Source of the DNA: Parasitella parasitica
Taxonomy: Eukaryota > Mucoromycota > Mucoromycetes > Mucorales > Mucoraceae
Length of the DNA: 54,096 nt
NCBI GenBank assembly: GCA_025201805.1
Contig: MU619281.1
Coordinates: 128,500-182,595 of the forward strand
Direction of reading: 5' to 3'
Positions 1 through 12,515 of the stretch are shown here, piece by piece. The position numbers and the translations under genes were made by a program. Below the pieces are notes generated by a model. It made no database searches. It worked only from the letters and a program-made list of their open reading frames with translations, and was not told the DNA's origin. The number at the start of each line of letters is the position of its first letter. The stretch's first letter is position 1.

Positions 1-1689
1 TTTCTCTCTTTCGGTTTGAAGATGAAAAGAGAAAGGATGAAATGAAAAATAAATGAAATGAGTTAATGAAACATGATTTGTAAGGGTCAAGGAGGTGAAA
101 ACAGACATTTCATTTAGCAGATATACCCTAAAATGGTCTATCATTGTTTGCATTTCGTACAGTTTTTGATTTACATACATGCTAATGTCACAGGTAAAAA
201 TTTCAGTAAAAAAAAAAAAAAAATCGTATAAATATAGTTTATTGAATTATTCATTGTTCTAATATTGAATGTCATCTGATCTAATATCGATGAGACAATA
301 TGCTGATGGTTTGCTAATAAAAACAATGAATTAAAGTACTGGAGTGTGAAAAAGCCAATGATTTGTACTTTCATTGTGCAGATGCAGATATGTAGATAAA
401 ACTCTGCTTGCTTAAATTGGAAGTCAGGGTTTTTGCTGTACAAAACTAGATGCACCAGTTTTAAAAATGTCTTCTAATAGTACTCTGCTGCTTCCTTCTC
501 AAAACAAAGAAACAAGAAGAAACACCCGCATTAGTGAGCATTCCTAGAAAAACATCTTGATGAATAGAGTTACCAAGGTTTTTATCTTGGTCCACATCAG
601 TTACCTACATCATTGATTGACACAGTAAAACCTGCAAAAGACAAGCCGCAAGGTAAAAAGAGTTCCATCAATCGCAAAACTCACCAAAGAGCATAACGAA
701 TCTGTTAGACAATGACTCTCCTTGAAAATAAAGAAACGTGGGCTTTTGGTCTTCTTTGGAGCTAGCCGGCATGTACAGTTTGGATACTCATGTCTCGGGC
801 TATCGACACATTTATAGACGGAACATGCTGTACACTGTCAAGAATGAGTTGCATAATGCTATTTTCGCGCTGAACTGAATTCAGAAAATTAGAAACATAT
901 GGTACTTTTTCAGTGTATACAGTACACTCTTATCTTCCGATCTTATCGTCCATATCGGAAATAGCCTTTTTTAAAAAAGGCTATAAAAAAGAGGCTCAAT
1001 TTGCGCAGCAATAGCTTTTTCCTTTTCCTTTTTCTCTCTCTACAACCGTTCGCGTCCAAACCGACGAGAGAACATAAGCATATTAAGCTCTCACTCTCAT
1101 TTGAAACCATCCTTCTAGTAAGGACAAGTCCCGAAAGATGATGTTGGCAATTCAAGTGTTACTGATCTTTTTGTCTCGAAGTCTTTCGCTTGATATCAGA
1201 TCTTGAGGTCTGCTATCGGGTCTAGGGTTTAGCTTACGGATTTTTTAAGCTTGCTCTTTTGCCTGATATGTTGTTAGCTTCCTCGCCAAGTTTCTAAGAA
1301 ACAATATTATATAAATATATGAAAATGAAAAATAAAGCGATAAATTGTAGCAGAGCAAAAGTAAAATCGATAATGTTTTGAGTATTAAATAAATAGTTTA
1401 GTAAAGAGGTATATTATATACAAGGTTCACCGTTTTCTGTTGACCAAGTCAAAAGGGGCTATATCTGTAAAAACGTCCTCTACTCCACTATTACTACACT
1501 ATCTGCCAAAGTATCTCGCTTGCGTTCCGTCGCAGTACTTTATGGTTCAATATCTTTTATCGCGATTTTGCGGTATCCATTGCGTTGTGTTCGTCGTCAT
1601 CTGCTATATGAATTCATCTATTGCTACGGTTCGTACCATACTTTCCATAGCGTCCCACCCCCTGTATATGAATGTGTTACTTGAGTTGC
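1..1689. other. Intergenic, no gene recognised
   Basis: AT-rich sequence with short A and T runs. The open frames here are short, low in complexity and resemble nothing I know. I see no RNA gene or mobile element. Confidence 0.5.
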
Positions 1690-2735
1690 TTTCTGTCCCA
1701 TTTTGTGCCCGCAGGTCTAAACCTAGTGCATTTTTTTTTTTCCAGCAACCAGCCGTATTCGCGTGCTTGCATTAGCCTCGACATGTTTGTGGTGTCCAAC
1801 AAGAACCCTGATTTTTGATTCTGTTCCAATACCCTCGGCCTACAATCCAACCACCGGTAAATCAGAAGCCACATCTTCAAGCACGACCTCTCCAAAAGTC
1901 TCTGTACATGACGAGAAGGTGAAAATATCAGCCGATACATACGTAGTAGCAAGATCACCGCCTTGCAGATAACCCTGCAAAGGTGACAGGAGTCTGTCGA
2001 CGTCTACCACAATCTTTTTGAATAGAGTCAAATGCAGAGCCATGGCATATGGGTGTGATTTATTTGCTTGTAGCTTGTCAGCACTAGCCCTAATTCTTTT
2101 CGTATAAACCCCTTTTTTTACATACAAGATGACGACAAAAGGAATCGTACCAATTTCCTCTGCGTCTCCTCCCTTATCTTCAATCGATCTGAATACTGAT
2201 GAAGTGAAACCATTACCGTATTAATTCCTCACGGGGCCATATCCGAAGAGGTTTGAACCTTTTTGTCGATAAGATGTGCCGTGTAGATACAAATGGACAG
2301 GCTGTATAAGCGCAATAAGAGTAGCCGTATTGAGTGCAGTAAGTGTCTAAGTTTGTGTGATACGAGGGACGCTCTTGTTTTTGAACAAGCATGAAAATAC
2401 AGCGCAAATATGAACGGGATTGACGAGGTGGATTGACATGCGGGTCGAATTCAAGCAGTTTTTCTGTAAAACCAGGTCTCCACAGACTCAGCTTGAGCCC
2501 GGGATAAGGCAGAAGGGGAATACTGGCATAAACGTCCATGTCATGTACTTTCGGGCACAAACACGATGACTGTATGACCTGTGGCTTGAAGATGTTCCCA
2601 AAAGCCTTGTCAGCGTCCGCGTATCACCATCGATTTTTAGGCATAGGAATTCTCCGTAATGATAGCGATGCGCACTATTGTTTGAAGACTTGACCCAATC
2701 GAGAAGGGCCTGTGTAATCATAACAGAAGAAAAAC
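1690..2735 (-). pseudogene. GT4-family glycosyltransferase pseudogene (MgtA/SQD2-like)
   Basis: Read on the minus strand, pieces in different frames line up in the right order with a GT-B glycosyltransferase of the alpha-mannosyltransferase/sulfoquinovosyl-transferase type. From about 2700 downwards there is an N-terminal RIAIITEN-like piece, then KIDGDTRTLTRLL, then PYPGLKLSLWRPGF (about 2480-2530), SYHTNL (about 2360), and an LRIWPR piece near 2240. The donor-site half follows: VSADIFTFSSCTETFGEVVL and a DLPVVGL piece ending in an in-frame TAG near 1840. A further frameshift leads to a GFLLD-like piece near 1815. At least four frameshifts and two or more stops interrupt it, and none sits at a convincing splice junction, so I call it dead rather than intron-rich. 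Such enzymes use nucleotide sugars to glycosylate lipids or glycans. The original substrate cannot be told. A bacterial-type relative is possible, so past transfer is conceivable but unproven. Confidence 0.8.
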
Positions 2736-3450
2736 AACACGATCAAACAAGAGCGATTATTTCACACCCGCAATGCCGCCTTGAATTCTTGATGTTTCTT
2801 GAGTCGACGTTATCGACGGAAAGGCATCGGTCAGCAAATATCTGGCACTTTTCTTAACATATTATGGCGAAGCCCTTGAGTGTGCTTGGCGTTTGCTGCT
2901 TACCTGACCCAAGATCACATTATCGTTTTCTTTTTTATGGATCTGTAAGAGGATGACGGGGAAATTTCTACTCTTTTGTTTGCGATGTATACAGATTGTG
3001 TTTGTGTATCGCTCATTGTGTGTAACAGATCAGTCTGTAACCGACAAGTGGCTCAACTCCCGATTATACCATCATGTTGTTCTTTTCCAGAGATTCCTGT
3101 ATGCCAAGACTGCTCAGGAAATAGGAAGGCGCTTACGTAGCGAGTGCTAGCTGATTCAGGTAGTGGGTACATGTTTGGCATCAAGTGATGGGCCTTTTTC
3201 CCACTGGAGCAGTGCATTGCCGCCGAGTCAATTGAGGCTGAAGGAACAAGAGTTTGACGCTGTATTAGGCATGAGCAATGTTAGATTCGTTCATTATAAT
3301 GTACCTGGTTTATTTTTACTTTTATTTTTATTTTATTTTTTTGTTGCGGAGTTGCCCAGAACGTAAATGTGTATAAATAAGTACAACGCAATAGAAAAAG
3401 AGCCCCTCTTTCTTCTTCTTTCCACTCTGGAGTATTTTGCAACAGTATCA
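2736..3450. other. Intergenic / ADAM promoter region
   Basis: No recognisable gene. The last 100 bases before the ADAM start codon are pyrimidine-rich (TTTCTTCTTTCC near 3408-3422), as in the leaders of other genes in this window. Confidence 0.4.
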
Positions 3451-6400
3451 ATGAAATACATCTGTAGCCTTTTGTCTACAATCCTTCTTTTTTCCATTGT
3501 GCAGTGTAAGTGCCCTCTTTGTTCTCTGTCTAGGTCTGATCTATTTACATCTGAATCAAACAGGTCACAGTGTGAACAACAAACAGCTACTGTGGGTCGA
3601 GCCGGTTTCAGCGATAAAACTGGACATAACACCACGCCCTGACCATTTCTTTGCAAAAAGAGACATATCGAAAAACAGCAACTACCAGCCCAATGCTCGC
3701 TCCCTACAGTACGACGACGTGCTTCGACTGTCCGTCAGCGCCTACAACAAAACAATGTTCCTCCATTTGGCCCCTAATCTCGACTTATTCCACCCCAACG
3801 CCGTTTTCCACAGCAACGGCGTCTCCACAAGAGTCAACCCTGCTGATTTCAGAGTGTATCGAGGCTACGTTATTGACGACATATACTCTGATCACTGGTG
3901 GATTTCTGGCTTACTGCAGGATGAAAAGGAAATGGAAAATCAACCAGGTGTGTTGGGCTGGGCTAGAATTGTGGTCAGAAATGATATAAAGTAAATGGGT
4001 AAAAAAAAAAGCACGCAACCAAAATGCTGTATTAACCGCATAAAGTAGACATGATTTGGAACATCCTCTGTTCGAAGGCGCATTCACTGTCTATGGAGAC
4101 ACTCACCATATCAAACTGAGGGACAACTATCAGCTAACAAAGCGATCGGACGACGCTGAGCTTGCACACCGAGACGCAGATATGGTCATGTACCGTGATT
4201 CTGACACGGTCCTCAAACAATTGGCTGAGGATTCACATAGTGGTGGCGAATGTGGTTTCGATAGCTTGACTCATATCTCTAAGCGCTCGTACAATCCGCT
4301 CACCCTCGATTTTGACACAAGCAGCAATTTTGCAGTAAAGAACTCTTACCGCAATATTTTCGGCAACAGCGGTAAAACGCTATCCAAACGAGCTCCAGCT
4401 GGCTGTCCGACTTCCCAAAGAGGTAAAAATACATATAAACATTACACTCATAGACACACAAACAATTAACAGCGTAACTACCAGTGCTTTATATGGGCGC
4501 AGCCGCAGATTGCACCTATGTAAAATACTACCAATCGGCCGATAATGCTCGTATGCAGATTATCAACGACTGGAATTCTGTGAGCTCGGTTTATTCATCT
4601 ACATTTAATGTCGGTATCGGCTTGATCAACATTACCATTATGGATTCGTCTTGTCCCACCACACCCGTCACTGCGACAAACTGGAACCAAGCTTGCTCTA
4701 CCGGCTATTCGATATCATCCAGGCTGAGCGATTTTAGCCAATGGAGAGGACGCATCGGTGATGATGGTGCTGGTTTGTGGCATTTGATGACCAACTGCGC
4801 GTAAGTAACAACACACTGCTTTTTAGCCGAAAACAAGCCCTCTAACTCGTTTTGGAAACAACAAAGCACTGGTGCCGAAGTAGGAATCGCATGGATGAGC
4901 CAGGTGTGTAATACAGGTTCGATTAGGTCGAGCTCGACAGGCGAGTATACGTCAGGAACAGGTGTCTCGTCTATCAGTAAGTTTGCTTTCGTCAATGTAG
5001 GCATGATTCGCTGACCAATGGATCCATAGTTCGGGATGAATGGAAGGTTGTTGCCCATGAAATAGGGCATGGCTTTGGTAAGAAATGGATGAAATATTTA
5101 ATTGATAACAGATAACCAACTTTTTTTTTTTTTTTTTTTAAAAAAAAATTTGTAGGAGCCATTCATGATTGCACTTCTCAGAGTTGCCCATGCTCGGGGT
5201 CAAGTTGCGGATGCTGTCCCTACAGTTCAAGTCAATGTGACGCAGGAGGAAAATACTTTATGAACCCCACCAGCAATGCTTCGTCTGACGCTTTCAGTCC
5301 TTGCAGCATTTCTACTATTTGCTCCAGCATGTCTGATTTTACAAGTTGTTTGGAAGGTATGCAATTTCCAAGCGGCACATGTATATTTTATAAGCGTCTA
5401 ACAATATTACGTCTGTAGCCCCTGGATCAAGAAATACCACCTCTTTACAACAATGCGGCAACGGCATCAAAGAATCTGGCGAAGATTGTGACACTGGTGG
5501 ACAAGAAAGTGCTTGCTGTGATCCTAAAACTTGTAAATTCAAAGCTGGCGCTGTGTGCGAGTACGTTGTTTTCATATCAGAGACTATTATCGCATATTAA
5601 TTTCCATGAACAGTGATTTCAACGACCTTTGTTGCAACAATTGTCAGATTAGACCCGCCAATTACACATGCCGTCCTGCCTCCACCGAATGTGATATTGC
5701 AGAAGTATGCTCAGGTACTTCTGGTGATTGCCCTGAAGACAAGTACAAACCCGACCTCACGGACTGTGGAAATGGCTTAAAGTGTGCTGCTGGTCAATGT
5801 ACTTCTCGTGATAGGCAATGCGTGTCTCGTGGCTCTAGTATGAACATTTCAAAGGCATGCAGCGCTGACAGCAGCTGTGCTGTCATTTGCCAATCGCCTG
5901 GGTCTGCCATGAGCTGCTATCACTTCCCTGGTTACTTTGTTGATGGCACGCCTTGTGGTCTTGGCGGTACCTGTAAATCCGGATCTTGCGATAGCAGCAA
6001 CTTTGCTAGCAATGCCAAGAACTGGATTGACAGCCATCTGCAGATTTTCATTCCTGTCGCCATCGTCGTTGGCCTGCTGTTGCTGCTTTGCTTGTTCCGT
6101 TGTTGCTGTTACGGTGGCAGAGGAGGCTATAACAACATTGCAAAGACTACAACCTATGTCATCCCAGCACAGCAGTCGCAGCATTATCCCGCTCAATACA
6201 GCAACACGCAGCCACCTTACTATCCTCCTCCTACTGGACAGCAACCCTACTACCCTCCTAATTCCGGCTGGGTGGATCCAGCACAGTACAATGGCAGAGA
6301 CGCAAACTATAGCCCTCAGCAACCTCTTCCGGTTTATACGCAAACTGACAATCACTCTAACGCCTACGAACTCAATAATGCAAATCAATGGCAAAGCAAT

Positions 6401-6556
6401 AATCGTGGCATGGCAAGTCCTCCTATTCCTAGCTCTCCAGCACCAGGATATCAACAAATGCCCTCCAGTCCATCACCAGCGCCTGTAAATTCGCCTCCCG
6501 CTCCTCCGACGCACAACAACGGTGGCGCGAGACCATATAATGAGGGGGTCATCTAA
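3451..6556 (+). CDS. ADAM-type membrane metalloprotease-disintegrin
   Basis: A nine-exon gene. Exons: 3451-3505, 3534 (or 3564)-3990, 4049-4422, 4485-4800, 4867-4976, 5030-5077, 5156-5356, 5419-5560, 5614-6556. The joins keep frame throughout and give 881 (or 871) residues. Order: signal peptide (MKYICSLLSTILLFSIVQ), prodomain, a Lys-Arg site near 4386 for removal of the prodomain, then a reprolysin-type catalytic domain. The zinc site HEIGHGFGAIHDC is split by the exon 6/7 intron, and a Met-turn YFMNP follows near 5260. A Cys-dense disintegrin/Cys-rich region comes next. A single transmembrane helix near 6045-6100 is followed by CRCCCY-like cysteines and a long Pro/Tyr/Gln-rich cytosolic tail with many PxxP stretches. 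All catalytic residues are present, so it should be active, probably as a cell-surface sheddase. Its substrates are unknown. The second exon has two in-phase acceptors 30 nt apart, which could give two isoforms. Confidence 0.93.
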
Positions 6557-7416
6557 AATTTCTTATATATAGATTTCCACCACCCAAACCCCTAGAGCAA
6601 CTTTATGCTTGTTGTTTTTCATTTCCTTGTATTTTTAGCTTATTTATTTATGCAACTATTCCCTCACTCTTATAAAAAGAAAGAAATACTCTGTACAATG
6701 CAATGTATAATAAACGTGTACTTATGCGAAGGCAGACTCGCAACAGTTAAAACTTCTGATTGCTAGAAAGCAAATATTAGAGATACAATAAAAATTGCTA
6801 TCTGCATCATTCTAAAATTGATATTTTAAAGGTATAAAGTTTGTTAAGAATTCAAACAGTGATGAAATCATACAAAAACAAAATGGTGGTATGCTTGAAC
6901 TCATAACGTAGACTTATTAGCGACGTCTTGGATTTGACGCAAAAAAAAAAAAAAAAAAAAAAAAAAATGAATCGAAAACAAGTTTTGACTTGATAACTTA
7001 TTTGCTAAAAGTACGGCCAGAAAGGTGTATACAGGTAGTTTTTATACAATGGCATTTCTCAGTGATACATGATAAAAATGTATATTTTTCGAATGGTCAG
7101 GACCCCAAGGATTTATAAAGAGCGCACATTAATGCAATATATAATTATTTATTATCATTTTTTGGCCGTTTATTGTAGATAATACAGTGTTATAGCAATA
7201 GTCTGATGAGTATGATGGCCATTGTTGTATCATTAGATGCGCTTTTTAATAAAGTCGTATCGGGTACTCTTATGTTTCCTGTTTTTTTTACAAGACACAA
7301 AGAATGGCGCATCATAAATACTGTAGGGTCCCCGTTTGTTTTGAAGAATGACACCCAGGTATATATATGTACATTAGAATCATTCAAGTTGTCAAGCACT
7401 TGATTATGTCCATTGC
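6557..7416. other. Intergenic with a 27-nt A run
   Basis: 3' flank of the ADAM gene, then AT-rich spacer. An uninterrupted A run lies at 6941-6967. No gene recognised. Confidence 0.5.
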
Positions 7417-7450
7417 ACAAACAATGAAACTTCAAGCGGCGTTTCCCTTT
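7417..7450 (+). promoter_or_regulatory. Array upstream element, copy 1
   Basis: AAACAATGAAACTTCAAG, 430 bases before the start of 7TM copy 1. It is the most diverged member of an element found before all five paralogues. It contains a 9-codon open frame (ATG at 7424). It may be a protein-binding site, part of a 5' leader exon or a short upstream ORF. Confidence 0.4.
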
Positions 7451-7855
7451 TAGGTTTTGCATTTTAGCTTCAAGATCAGCGTTATATCTTATAATATACC
7501 GTAGTAATGGATCAAGATTAATAGAAGAGCCGAGTGTATAGAAACGGTTATTCCTATAATAGTGCGAATACTATGCAATTATATCACGAAGCTTATTGAG
7601 ACAATAGATAATTTACTATTTCCTTTCGTTCACGCATCGGTTATTTGATTTACATATAAAGAAGGATGGCCTCGTCCAAGCGACTCGCTTGACATTCGCG
7701 TGATATATTATGTGTATGCAGACAAAGGGAAAAAGCATTATTGTCATATGAGGGGTTCATTGGAAAGTCGTTTTCTCTATTTAATGCCAAAGTCTATTCT
7801 GTTTCTACTATCTTCTTCATTTATTCACTCTTTTCCCTTCCTGAACATAAAAATT

Positions 7856-9218
7856 ATGAACCAAAATGACAACAGTGCATCGCATAGCTGCCCCTTGCAA
7901 TTGAATACACTGGGTTGCATAAACGATGCACCTTTGCTACACATTTATATTACAAACATAGCATGGTCGTCAGCAAACGCATTGATAGGTAAGTGAATTT
8001 TCTATATATATAGTAAACACGGTGGGACATGGAGTAAGTGATTGACATTTCATTTACAGGCCTTGCTGTGCTATTCTACGGAGTGTTTAAAAAGAAACTT
8101 CCCATCTTTGGCAGTAGAGCTGCCTGTTCTATCAGACCAAGGCCAATTGAGTCTATGCTACTGTTTGGGTCGATTTATAACATGCGTAAATACGAATATA
8201 GTATCAAATGGGTAGAGATACCAGCATACTAATGCGACTACTTATTTAGTCAAAGCTATAGCTCAAGTTTTAACCATCACAAACAGTTACCCAGATCCTA
8301 TCTTCAAATCATGTATGTGCGTATATATAACTGTATTCACACATATGACCTAATAACATTTTACAGTCTTTGAAAACTTACCATGGCAGTTTTGCTATTA
8401 TTCATTTGCATGTTATCTGTTTGGCGTTGCTCATACAGTCTGCAATGTAAGTCTGAAATGTGTATGTTTGTGCAGACTTAGTAACAAAAAAAAACATTTA
8501 GAGCAAAGAAATTATTGGTGATAAACACCGTACATTGCCAGTGATCATCGACATTTTTTTCATCATGTTCACAATATTCCCATTCGTAATCACCAATACC
8601 TGCTCCATTGCAATAGGTGCTTTGAACAAACAGGGCAACTTGGGAACTTCAAAATATACTGACGCACTAAATTACTCATGGTTGCTGTATTCTGCTATAT
8701 TAGCTTTGTGGATCCCATATGCTGGATATTTATTGATTAAGGTTTTGAAACAGCAGATAGCTAAAAATGAAAATAGACCCGCATTTGTCCAGAATGTCAA
8801 AGCTGCCATGTTTAAAGTAAGTACCATACGTAACGGCTAATTTAAGAACGATAAAAGTACTTACTATTCCTCACACAGATTCTCATGACTATGCTAATTG
8901 CCATCGCTACCTTAATGACATCTATAATATTCGAAGTGCTCACGATATTAAAAGTGAATACTTCTCAAAACTACCACTTGACCTTGGCAATGTATATCAT
9001 CAACGCCTTTAATAGTACGTTGGCTTCTACACTAGTTATTTTGGCTATTCTATTCAAGTACGATTTATCACATTGTTTGAACTGTGCTGTTTACTAAATC
9101 TTTTGATTATAGCCCAAAATTATTGACTCCTTTCGGCTTGCCATCCCCAAGCCGAGAAGAATCTGCTGAACATACTATGGGACTTGACAGTGGCACTGGA
9201 ATGCAAAAAGGCCCATAA
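7856..9218 (+). CDS. Seven-transmembrane protein, array copy 1 (candidate receptor)
   Basis: I do not recognise the family. Exons: 7856-7988, 8060-8185, 8250-8312, 8367-8446, 8502-8816, 8879-9057, 9113-9218; the joins give 333 residues in frame. Seven hydrophobic helices are visible: about residues 28-54, 75-100, 108-132, 146-172, 186-210, 240-262 and 270-298. A short N-terminus carries the family Gly-Cys-[Ile/Val]-[Asp/Asn] motif. After helix 1 comes KKLPIFG and then RPRPIESMLLFGS. Helix 3 has CYLFGVAHTVC. The loop between helices 5 and 6 is basic (KVLKQQIAKNENR). Size, helix count and the basic third inner loop resemble G-protein-coupled receptors; function is inference. The tail is the shortest of the array and lacks the Thr-Leu-Leu-Ala-Ser-like motif of the other copies. 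ATG is preceded by a pyrimidine-rich leader. Confidence 0.85.
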
Positions 9219-9800
9219 ATCATCTGCAGATATAACTCACGAAATGTTATTATTGATCTTCTCATCTCCAATATGTATTATAATTCGCACAAAGAGTTAA
9301 TGCATGTTAGCTGTAAAGCTATTGCTTCAATTGCACCAACAACACAGATACATAGTTCACCTTGATCAATACATCCATCATGTCTATATACTCGAGGTAG
9401 TATTCAATATTCTCTGATCCACCACTCTGCTAGTGCCTCAATCTCTTGAGATAACATAGTATAGAACACTTGTAAATATGATGTTTCGGACTCGACGTCT
9501 AAATATTTTTCCCGTAGGTTAGTTTCGAATCATTATTTGTAAAAAGAAAATTAATATAGTATAATAAAATTCATAATGAGCTTTAATTAATGAACATGAG
9601 GTTCAGGGTTCTTTTTCCTCGATGTATAAAATAAAAAGGGATTGTCCTCACCGACTACTAATTCGACAACCACAAATCAATTATCCTTGTGTTGTAAATA
9701 ATGAAATTATTTAATGGTGGTGAGAGACGATTGATTAATCATGCGGGCTTCTTTATTAACCATATCTACTATTTTTTTTATTTATTTTTTTACTACAAAC
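9219..9800. other. Intergenic spacer between array copies 1 and 2
   Basis: AT-rich 3' flank of copy 1. No gene recognised. Confidence 0.5.
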
Positions 9801-10025
9801 GAGCTGGTCACCCTGCCCATTTTGGTGACTTTTGCACCTTCGCTATGCTGCGGTAAAAATCGACCATTGTTTACGCGGGGTCCATCTCGCTCTGCGAGGC
9901 AGCCAGTCTTTAAAATAAATAAGACTTATTGTTTTCAAGTGTATATGTTGTATCTATAAAATCCCATGGTTACCGCTCAGTTGTCATGGCAACTGTTCCT
10001 GATCGGATCCAAGGTTATAAGATAT
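9801..10025 (+). repeat. Dispersed repeat, copy A
   Basis: About 225 bases that match, with substitutions and small gaps, a segment at 45296-45590. Shared landmarks in order: GGTCACCC, TTTTGCACCTT, TTTACGCGGG, CCATCTCGCTCTGC, GTTGTATCTATA, GGTTACCG and CTGATCGGATC. It has no open frame of its own worth calling. It may be a non-autonomous transposable element or a solo LTR fragment. Confidence 0.7.
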
Positions 10026-10389
10026 TTTATTTTCGACTCAGCTACAGCATTCTTCAAAACTATCAACCGCTCCTTACCACAGGCTGTTCATTTGCTGTCT
10101 TGGATGTTAGCTTACATCCATTCAAGGATTGGATTAAAAAATAAAGTATTTATAATAAGAAAATAGTATCATATCTATAACAATATGCGATCCTCTTAGC
10201 TTATTTAGTAAAAACGTTTTGTCCACCGTTTTTATTATTATTATTATTATTACTGTTTATCAAGTAAATCAATCATCATCAAGCTTTAGAAGTTCATTTA
10301 CATTTTAGTTTGTGCCACATGTAAAATTAATTGTACTCGTTATAATCGTTTTATGATTGCGTGGCGATCGCCTGATTAGTTCTGCTCCA

Positions 10390-10430
10390 GAAATAATGAA
10401 ATTGGAAAGGGGATGCAAAGGGACTTTTTT
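10390..10430 (+). promoter_or_regulatory. Array upstream element, copy 2
   Basis: AAATAATGAAATTGGAAAGG, 624 bases before 7TM copy 2. Same core as the elements before copies 3, 4 and 5. The ATG at 10396 opens a 26-codon frame. Confidence 0.5.
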
Positions 10431-11019
10431 TAAAGCAGGCTTTAGCACTGAGAAAACGTTGAGTGATTGCAATTAATTTCTGTAAACCTTGTCCATATTT
10501 CTTTATCTATTACATTTGAGCAGTGTAAGATCTACCAGGAGCATCTCCATTTTATCGACGTCTGTTTGAAAGCTTTACCCAAAAACAGGAAACAAGGAAC
10601 TGTCTTTGTTCAAGAATTGCTGTTAGCTTGTACGCAAACGTGGTTTAGTACTAGAATTACGTGCATAGATCAAAAGTTGATTCATTCATTCGAAACTTTG
10701 TTTATTTACTATTATAAGCTTACGGTAAAGAGAGTGGAACATACATTCATCAGAAAAACGCGACACCTCTGCTTTCTTAAATTGAAATAAGTATTTACAA
10801 AGGATTCCCTATACTTTGCTACAAAGAATTTGCAAACTTATTATACTTGCAGTAATCATATTCGCACTGTTAGGCTAAGAAACAATGCACGCCATTTAAA
10901 TGAAGCTTGCATTTATGCTCGAGGTTTCTCTTGCCTCCTTCCTTCCTCTTCTCTCTTTATCTTATTCTTTTTCCTTCTTCCAGCATATCCATTTGTTTTT
11001 TCTCTCGTACAAGGCTAGC
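10431..11019. promoter_or_regulatory. Promoter and leader of 7TM copy 2
   Basis: Contains a pyrimidine-rich leader with CTTGCCTCCTTCCT near 10930, also found before copy 4 (16822) and, more diverged, before copy 3 (13696). An upstream GTTAGGCTAAGAAA (10869) parallels GTTAGATTAAGAAA before copy 4 (16757). Open frames here look like chance. Confidence 0.45.
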
Positions 11020-12484
11020 ATGAATACTACTGAAGACGCCCAAAACAATGATTGCCGTCTATTAGTGGGTATTGTAGGCTGCGTAGACAGAGAACCCATG
11101 GTGTACATATTTATTTCGAGTATTATCTGGGCATTTTTGCTGGCATTCACAGGTGTGTGTGTGTACAATTTTGATTGTTGATAGTAGTAATACAACATGG
11201 ATTAGCAATAAATTAATCCTTCATTAATACCAAACTATCAATAGGTTTCGCACTGCTATGGCAAAGAGTTGTTATCAAGAAACTACCGATTTTTGATTTT
11301 AGCTCATCACATATGTTTATCATCAGACCAAAGCCGATTGAATCTATGCTATTATTTGGATCAATCTATAATGCGCGTAAATACTCTATAATCAAATAGC
11401 AATTTTGACGGCATTTTAACATTACTATAGTCAGAGTTATAAATACAATATTGCTTCTTACTTGCGGCGCACCCGAGTCCGTTATTAGAACATGTAAATA
11501 TATAGTAGACTTGTTCACATATTTAGACTCTAACCGCAATATACAGTTTTGGACTCACTGCCATGGCAGTTTGGTATTTGTGCTTTTTCATGCTATTTGT
11601 TTGGCATCGCTCATACAATCTGCAGTGTACGTATGTCTCTCATTATTTGACATAATATGCAGAAAAAAACTAACGCATATATATATATAGAGCAACCAAC
11701 TCATTGGGAAAAGCTGGTACAGGAAATCATTCAAAATGGACGTAATTTGTACCCTCTTCATTGGAGTGCCCTTTATCATCCACAACATCTGCTCGATTGG
11801 ATCAGCCGCAATTGCCGAACATGAAGTAGCTAAAGCTCTAAAAAATGCAGGGTATTATATCCTGTCAATTCATCTCTGCATACTGGCTTTTTGGGTTTTC
11901 GTTGCTGGGTTACAGTTGATCAAAATTTTAAAACAACATTTACACAATCAAATCGACGCTGGCGATAACGCAGCTATTGAAAAGGTCAAAAATGGCTTAT
12001 TCAAAGTAATTAAATTCACGGTAAATCAATGAATATTGAAAATACTCACTGTATATCCCCACAGGTTCGCATGACAATGACCATTTGCATCGTTTCGTTG
12101 TTCATATTCGTACTTCTCAGATTCCTTTATTCCTTCCTAAATACGTATTTCTCACAAAACTACGCCTTAAACCTGGCCATGTCAATTTTGTTGACCTATG
12201 ACGGCATACTGGCATCAACACTGGTTGTCCTGACAGTAGTGTTCAAGTAAGTTTAAGTCTCTGATAAAACCCAATCGCTAGCTAACCTTTCAAATATTTA
12301 GTCCTAAAGCTTTGAGCTCTTTTAATTTAACTTCCTCAAATCAGAATATGTCTGACGAATCTCAAATTGACAAAAGTGCTTTTACCACGACCACAGATGA
12401 CTTGACACTAATAACAAGTCGTTCTGAAACGCAAAAAGATAGTTGTAATTATAACAGACGATCATTCGATTATTCAAAATCACC

Positions 12485-12491
<7 letters not shown>
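11020..12491 (+). CDS. Seven-transmembrane protein, array copy 2 (candidate receptor)
   Basis: Exons: 11020-11152, 11245-11376, 11431-11493, 11547-11626, 11691-12005, 12065-12246, 12302-12491; the joins give 364 residues in frame. Exon sizes equal those of copy 1 for exons 1, 3, 4 and 5. The N-terminus has VGCVDREPMVYIF. After helix 1 come KKLPIFDFSSS and IIRPKPIESMLLFGSIYN. Helix 3 has LPWQFGICAFSCYLFGIAH. The loop before helix 4 starts SNQLIGKSWYRKSFK, and the helix 5-6 loop is LIKILKQHLHNQID. The cytosolic tail is Ser/Thr/Asn-rich and ends near DDLTLITSRSE, the family tail motif. Helix 6 starts VRMTMTICI, which copies 4 and 5 share closely. It is intact, with no stop. Role unknown; a chemoreceptor is my inference from topology and tandem duplication. 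Confidence 0.87.

Positions 12492-12515
<24 letters not shown>

Noticed and set aside
5849..6488. Long frames on both strands over the last ADAM exon
   Set aside because: Shadows of the GC-richer ADAM coding sequence, which has clear domains.
10467..10790. 107-codon frame between array copies 1 and 2
   Set aside because: No ATG at its start, no recognisable features, and it lies in the spacer between the copy 2 upstream element and its start.
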